Shown here one piece after another: positions 60,294 to 64,000 of a stretch of DNA of 64,000 nucleotides. The stretch lies in the NCBI GenBank assembly GCA_017556805.1, contig JAFYMC010000018.1:62001-126000 (forward strand), read 5' to 3'. The position numbers were made by a program, and so were the translations under genes. The DNA is from Lachnospiraceae bacterium. Lineage in GTDB: Bacteria; Bacillota; Clostridia; Lachnospirales; Lachnospiraceae. Positions within the stretch are counted from its first letter, which is position 1, and every line of letters starts with the position of its first letter. The notes under the pieces are model-generated. The model made no database searches and had not been told where the DNA came from. It worked only from the letters and a program-made list of their open reading frames with translations.

Positions 60294-60881
60294 TTAATTC
60301 GAAAACACATGCATCAACAGCCCAATTATTCCGCACACAACTACCGCAACCACCGCAGTACCTATTACCAAAAGAATCTTTTGGTACGGGCGCTTGGCAA
60401 TTTCCCGCTGTTTCTGAATCTCATCCAAACCTTTTCCTTCGGTGAAGGCTACGATTTCCTTGTAGGTCTGGATATCGTTGTCTTTTTTTACCTTTTCTAC
60501 CTTTAAGGCAAAATACATGGTAATGGCAAAAATGACTCCCCACGGAATAAAGCCAAGATTTCCGAGCCAATGTACCAACGGAACTACCGATACCAGCATT
60601 ACCGCAAACAGTACGGTATAAATCATACCGTAGCGATTTAACTTTGTTACTTCTTCTTTTTTGATTTCTTCTCTCATTCTTTCAATATCTCCTTTGATTA
60701 GTTTGTCAAGTGAGATTTGAAAGATTTCACTCAGTAACACCAGGCTGTGCACGTCCGGATAGCTTTTATCGTTTTCCCAATTGGAAATGGTTTGTCTGGA
60801 AACATACACCCGTTCTGCCAATTCCTCCTGAGATAAGTTTGCCACCTGACGACAATTTTTAATTTGTTTTCCGAGTTCCAT
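60294..60881 (-). CDS. Membrane-bound XRE-family HTH regulator
   Basis: 195 residues. N-terminal Cro/CI-type HTH (about 5-60): IKNCRQVANLSQEELAERVY, VSRQTISNWENDKSYPD. Then a linker and three hydrophobic segments (about 84-102, 106-122 and 165-187), so DNA binding is tied to the membrane. GGAGGT precedes the ATG. Upstream palindromes (60944-60985) are probable binding sites. Confidence 0.87.
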   Translation of the reverse strand: MELGKQIKNCRQVANLSQEELAERVYVSRQTISNWENDKSYPDVHSLVLLSEIFQISLDKLIKGDIERMREEIKKEEVTKLNRYGMIYTVLFAVMLVSVVPLVHWLGNLGFIPWGVIFAITMYFALKVEKVKKDNDIQTYKEIVAFTEGKGLDEIQKQREIAKRPYQKILLVIGTAVVAVVVCGIIGLLMHVFSN

Positions 60882-60943
60882 CTTGTCACCTCCTTGCACT
60901 CTCAATCCTAATCAAAGTTCCGAATTTCCGCTATCAAAAAACG

Positions 60944-60985
60944 TTGACATCGGCTGTTTTCGGCATGTCAAAAGGTTTTGACATG
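60944..60985. promoter_or_regulatory. Palindromic operator cluster (TTGACAT/ATGTCAA)
   Basis: A 22-bp palindrome CATGTCAAAA-GG-TTTTGACATG (60964-60985) is preceded by a further TTGACAT half-site at 60944-60950, giving three regularly spaced half-sites between the XRE gene and its upstream membrane gene. Confidence 0.7.
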
Positions 60986-60991
60986 GTAAAA

Positions 60992-61417
60992 TCACTTCTT
61001 TTTTGCCGCATTTCCGATGCGAAAATACGCTTTCATGACAACTGCTGTAACCGCAAGCGAAAACGCCATAATAACACCTTGGCTTCTCATAACATCAAAC
61101 TGCCAAAACAGCACGCCTAACAGCAACAGGACCGACACTGTTATCACAATCACCAGCCAAACTCTTCCCTGCTTCATTCCCGCCTGCAGGCACAGGTGTA
61201 TGACTTCAAAAAGAAACATTAAAGCAATACACAGAAGACTTACCCCCACAAAAAGTACCATGGGACCCACAAACCACCAATTCAGCTTCGGGTCGGTCCC
61301 CGTCGTTGACTGCCGATATGCCATATCTCCCACAACAACAAACATCCCGACTACCATTAGGGCCAGGGAAATTTCCATGATTCGCTTCACAATCCGTTCT
61401 GTTTTTTGTAATTTCAT
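60992..61417 (-). CDS. Four-helix membrane protein
   Basis: 141 residues with four hydrophobic helices (MEISLALMVVGMFVVVGDM, FVGPMVLFVGVSLLCIALMF, VWLVIVITVSVLLLLGVL, GVIMAFSLAVTAVVMKAYF). Basic at both ends. GAGGAA precedes the ATG. It is upstream of the palindrome cluster and the XRE regulator; a partner role in the same sensing system is only suggested by position. Confidence 0.65.
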   Translation of the reverse strand: MKLQKTERIVKRIMEISLALMVVGMFVVVGDMAYRQSTTGTDPKLNWWFVGPMVLFVGVSLLCIALMFLFEVIHLCLQAGMKQGRVWLVIVITVSVLLLLGVLFWQFDVMRSQGVIMAFSLAVTAVVMKAYFRIGNAAKKK

Positions 61418-61446
61418 CTCATATTCCTCTTTTTAAGAAAATTTCA

Positions 61447-61911
61447 TCACAAACAATACAACGAATACGCCCCATGCTTCGTACTGCCGTTATATTCTTC
61501 CTTATGAAGCCCCTCTTCCTTTTTCACTGCACTTTCAATGAGCTTCTTTGTAAGCTCCGGTACGTCCTCTCTTGTGAGGGCGTCCTCTACGTCCACCCAC
61601 AGCACTTCACTGTTTTCCTCGTGGTCGGAGGTGGCCTCCCCGGACACATATTCCGCCCGGAATGCGATGTACCAATCGTGCATATTAAACCGGATGCCAA
61701 TCACATCCAGAGGCTTTACCGTCACCTTCGTCTCTTCCATATATTCCCGCACCAACGCGTCCTGAGGCGTTTCATCCGCATTCACATAGCCCCCCGGTAC
61801 AATCAGAAGGCCCTTTCCGCCGCCATAGGTGTGACGGGCAAGCAACACCTTGTTATCCTTAATCACAACACCGGTGACACTTTGTCCCCAGTTTGTCGTT
61901 CCGTTTTCCAT
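61447..61911 (-). CDS. Nudix hydrolase
   Basis: 154 residues. The Nudix box is GGYVNADETPQDALVREYME followed by ETK (G-x5-E-x7-RE-x2-EE pattern). A strand VIGIRFNMHDWYIAFRAEY follows. It hydrolyses a nucleoside diphosphate-linked compound; the substrate is not predictable. GAGG precedes the ATG; 15 bases after the DUF3592-like gene. Confidence 0.88.
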   Translation of the reverse strand: MENGTTNWGQSVTGVVIKDNKVLLARHTYGGGKGLLIVPGGYVNADETPQDALVREYMEETKVTVKPLDVIGIRFNMHDWYIAFRAEYVSGEATSDHEENSEVLWVDVEDALTREDVPELTKKLIESAVKKEEGLHKEEYNGSTKHGAYSLYCL

Positions 61912-61925
61912 CCTGCTTTCCTCAC

Positions 61926-62810
61926 TTATTCCTCAAAACCCAAGCCTCTCACATCCACATGGTAATCCTTGAAATCCTTGCCACGATAATACACCCTCAC
62001 CGGCTGATCTACAAAATCAGATTTCGCTTCTCCGTAAATGATCTTTGACGCAAAAATATGCGGCGTTCCGTTCGGCGCGTCATATCGGCATAAAATCGTA
62101 TAGCCGAAATACGCCCGGTTCTTCTCATCTACACCCAAATTCAGCTTTTCGGCAAGCTTACCCGACAGTTTCACAAACTGCGTAAGACAAGCTCCGCTTA
62201 TGATAATATGTCCCTGATGCTCCACACCGCAGGTCGTTGCATTCACATAGTTTCCTTCCGCAATCAACCGCTCGGCATTTCTCTTGGTATCATTTTTCCA
62301 CTTATGTAACACCGCATTTTCCGGAAGAATCGCATCCGTGTCCACGTAGTATTTGCGTGGCTTTGCCAAATCCACATACACCTTTAACTGATTGCTCCGA
62401 AGCAATCCAGACGGATTGTAATAAAGGTTCTTACTTTTGAATATATACTCTTGTCCGCTTCCGTCTGTATAACTACACACAATAAAATACGGATACATCT
62501 CTCTGGCCCCCATCTGCACCGTCTGATACCGGTTCATGTCAATATCCACGATATCCGCCATTACATAGCGTCCGGACTCCATAAGCTTCTTCTTTTTGCC
62601 CTCTCCTGCCTTATAAGACAAGAGCATCCCCAGTGCAAAAAGGCCGAACATTGCTCCCGTTGCAGCCCAGGCGCCACCGAATAACAGGCCAAATTCCCTG
62701 TCCGTCCGGCTTAACGCAATAATAATTACAACACCAAGCAAAATAAGCCCCAGTGCCACCCAGAAAAAAATCTTACTGAGCAAATGCCAGATATTGGTTT
62801 TGTTTTTCAT
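61926..62810 (-). CDS. DUF3592-like membrane protein
   Basis: 294 residues: two N-terminal helices (about 15-34 and 43-66), then soluble parts with two similar beta domains (YVMADIVDIDMN to YVDLAKPRKYYVD, and YVNATTCGVEHQ to VYYRGKDFKDYHVD). The repeat KVYVDLAKPRKYYVD / RVYYRGKDFKDYHVD supports an internal duplication of the DUF3592 type. GGGAG precedes the ATG. Function unknown. Confidence 0.72.
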   Translation of the reverse strand: MKNKTNIWHLLSKIFFWVALGLILLGVVIIIALSRTDREFGLLFGGAWAATGAMFGLFALGMLLSYKAGEGKKKKLMESGRYVMADIVDIDMNRYQTVQMGAREMYPYFIVCSYTDGSGQEYIFKSKNLYYNPSGLLRSNQLKVYVDLAKPRKYYVDTDAILPENAVLHKWKNDTKRNAERLIAEGNYVNATTCGVEHQGHIIISGACLTQFVKLSGKLAEKLNLGVDEKNRAYFGYTILCRYDAPNGTPHIFASKIIYGEAKSDFVDQPVRVYYRGKDFKDYHVDVRGLGFEE

Positions 62811-62828
62811 CGTTATTCTCCCTTTGGC

Positions 62829-63524
62829 CTACAAAAACTTCGGCTCATCAAATACCACGCCATTTTCCAACAGGTGGTCCAGGAACAGCTTATAATAGTC
62901 CGGTAACATCTCCTCCGTCTCATCATGGGCATGCAGAAGAATAATGTGTGCATTGCCCTCTCCGAACAAAGCCGCACCGAATCTCGGATTCATATCGTGC
63001 ATCCGAGCCCATACATTCTCCTTCGTAAAACCGGAATCCGGCCGGATGGCATACTCCGCAAAGTCAAAGGACCAAAGGGTATCAATATCCTCATGAAGGT
63101 TATTTGCCTTCCACCACGGATAGGTAAGCTTGGAATCATCCAGCTTATGAAAACGGTTCTCCCTTAAATACTGCTGTAATATTGCCCGGTTTGCGCCCCC
63201 CTTATCTCCGTAAGGAAAGCGGAACGGTCTCACGGTACGCTTCACACCGCATGCTTCATACAACTCGTCAAGAACATTTTCACACTTTACTATCTCCTCC
63301 AAACATTCCGGCACGGAAAGCTTGGAAAACTGCGCATGAGAGTAGCTGTGATTGCCCAAAATCATCCCGTTTTTCACCGCATACACTGCCTCTTTATAAT
63401 AGCGCTCTATATTTTGTCCCGTCGCGAAAAAGACTGCCTTTATCCCTTTCTCATTTAAGTAGTCCACAATAGCCGGCGTGTTCTTTGACGGTGCATCATC
63501 AATGGTTAAAATAGCGTGATTCAT
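62829..63524 (-). CDS. Polysaccharide deacetylase (NodB-like), cytoplasmic
   Basis: 231 residues. NodB motifs: LTIDDAPSKNT (motif 1, Asp-Asp), LGNHSYSHAQ (motif 2, metal His) and RFPYGDKGG (motif 3); the late LLHAHDET is motif 5-like. No signal peptide or membrane helix is present, so the substrate would be inside the cell or the protein is exported otherwise. AAGGAG precedes the ATG. Confidence 0.85.
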   Translation of the reverse strand: MNHAILTIDDAPSKNTPAIVDYLNEKGIKAVFFATGQNIERYYKEAVYAVKNGMILGNHSYSHAQFSKLSVPECLEEIVKCENVLDELYEACGVKRTVRPFRFPYGDKGGANRAILQQYLRENRFHKLDDSKLTYPWWKANNLHEDIDTLWSFDFAEYAIRPDSGFTKENVWARMHDMNPRFGAALFGEGNAHIILLHAHDETEEMLPDYYKLFLDHLLENGVVFDEPKFL

Positions 63525-63598
63525 ATGTATTCTCCTTTTCGTTATTATTATCTTTTCGGACGTCGTTTTCCCGTTGTCCGTAACTTTCGGTTTCTCTT

Positions 63599-64000
63599 TT
63601 ATATACAGAGCCTCATCTCTTCCATCCCATCCTCTATCAGTCCTGTTTCCACAAAACCAAAAGAACGATATAAATGCTTCGCCCTCTCGTTTCCCAACGA
63701 TACTCCTGTAAAAATCTCCTTTGCATCAAAGCGTTCCTTCAAATATGCAATCCCTTGTTTTAGAGCCTCTTTTCCGTAACCTTTGCCCTGCTGCTCTTTA
63801 TCTATTAAAAACTTCCACAAGGTATATTGCTTTCTGGACTCGTAATATCCCAGCATTATAAATCCTACCGGCTTATCACCTGCGTAAATACCAAAAGGAA
63901 AGGCGGTGTCTTTATAAACATAAGCCTGTGCCAGGGAAGCGGCAACGGTGGATACAAATGATTTCTGGTGCTCTGCTACACTTAGGGCCAACACCTCATC
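63599..64000 (-). CDS. GNAT acetyltransferase, N-terminus beyond window
   Basis: At least 133 residues; the frame is open to the window edge (…DEVLALSVAEHQ), so about 20 more residues are expected. The acetyl-CoA motif is FLIDKEQQGKGYGKEALKQ, followed by SLGNERAKHLYRSFGFVETG. The text around SFVSTVAASLAQAYVY and FGIYAGDKPVGFIMLGY resembles spermine/spermidine acetyltransferases (BltD-like). Confidence 0.82.
   Translation of the reverse strand, partial: DEVLALSVAEHQKSFVSTVAASLAQAYVYKDTAFPFGIYAGDKPVGFIMLGYYESRKQYTLWKFLIDKEQQGKGYGKEALKQGIAYLKERFDAKEIFTGVSLGNERAKHLYRSFGFVETGLIEDGMEEMRLCI

Overview
The window looks like a chromosomal segment of a Clostridia member, most likely Lachnospiraceae. 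This is inferred from family content: UPF0210 with its ACT partner, DUF1836, DUF5688- and DUF6033-type proteins, an NfnAB pair, a very long FtsA-like protein and a YerC/YecD regulator. Strong AGGAGG-type ribosome sites and sigma-A promoters (TTGACA-17-TATAAT) are easy to see. Most genes lie on the minus strand. Plus-strand genes occur only between 34.4 and 45.5 kb. There are no rRNA genes, CRISPR arrays, prophage or intact insertion sequences. One tRNA gene (Arg, anticodon CCG) is present.

Region by region (gene order left to right, transcription mostly right to left). 0-7.2 kb: a zinc-ribbon membrane protein with 54-bp tandem repeats, recU, and an RNA-modification group (RluC/D-like, RsuA and RsmF) with a HAD phosphatase. 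7.2-14.6 kb: a RelQ-type alarmone synthetase, two adjacent LytR-CpsA-Psr proteins, PepD, the UPF0210/ACT pair and a WalJ-like metallohydrolase. 14.6-20.9 kb: FtsA-like protein, coaE, polA and an anti-sigma-like zinc-finger protein. 21-24.5 kb: an ECF sigma factor fused to a membrane segment and a large predicted outside domain, followed by a lipoprotein carrying a homologous domain. 24.6-29.3 kb: an SLC13/ArsB-type permease and a five-gene operon of a GntR (YtrA-type) regulator with an ABC exporter. 29.3-34.3 kb: a DUF3800 gene in AT-rich sequence, metA (acetyl type), ligA, rluF and tRNA-Arg. 34.4-45.5 kb: exported proteins, nfnAB, yerC, a DUF1836 regulator, pcrA and a second permease. 45.6-50.3 kb: a second GntR/ABC exporter operon with two ATPases. 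50.4-54.8 kb: plsY, a HAD phosphatase, DUF6033, ybaK and small proteins. 55-57.4 kb: a zinc-ribbon P-loop kinase, a ParB-like protein, a broken TrmH methyltransferase and a regulator with a decayed copy of the ParB-like domain. 57.4-64 kb: TraX, EamA permease, flavin reductase with MarR, a membrane-bound XRE regulator, Nudix, DUF3592-like protein, polysaccharide deacetylase and a truncated GNAT gene at the edge.

The two most unusual units are (i) the membrane-tethered sigma factor with its paralogous lipoprotein and (ii) the ParB-like protein/P-loop kinase pair beside a regulator whose C-terminal domain is a ParB-like copy lacking the DGRHR motif. Both read as signalling modules in which the same fold appears once in an effector and once in a partner. 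The two GntR/ABC loci have clear palindromic operators overlapping near-consensus promoters, so the regulators probably control their own operons. All family assignments are from reading the translations; no database search was run.
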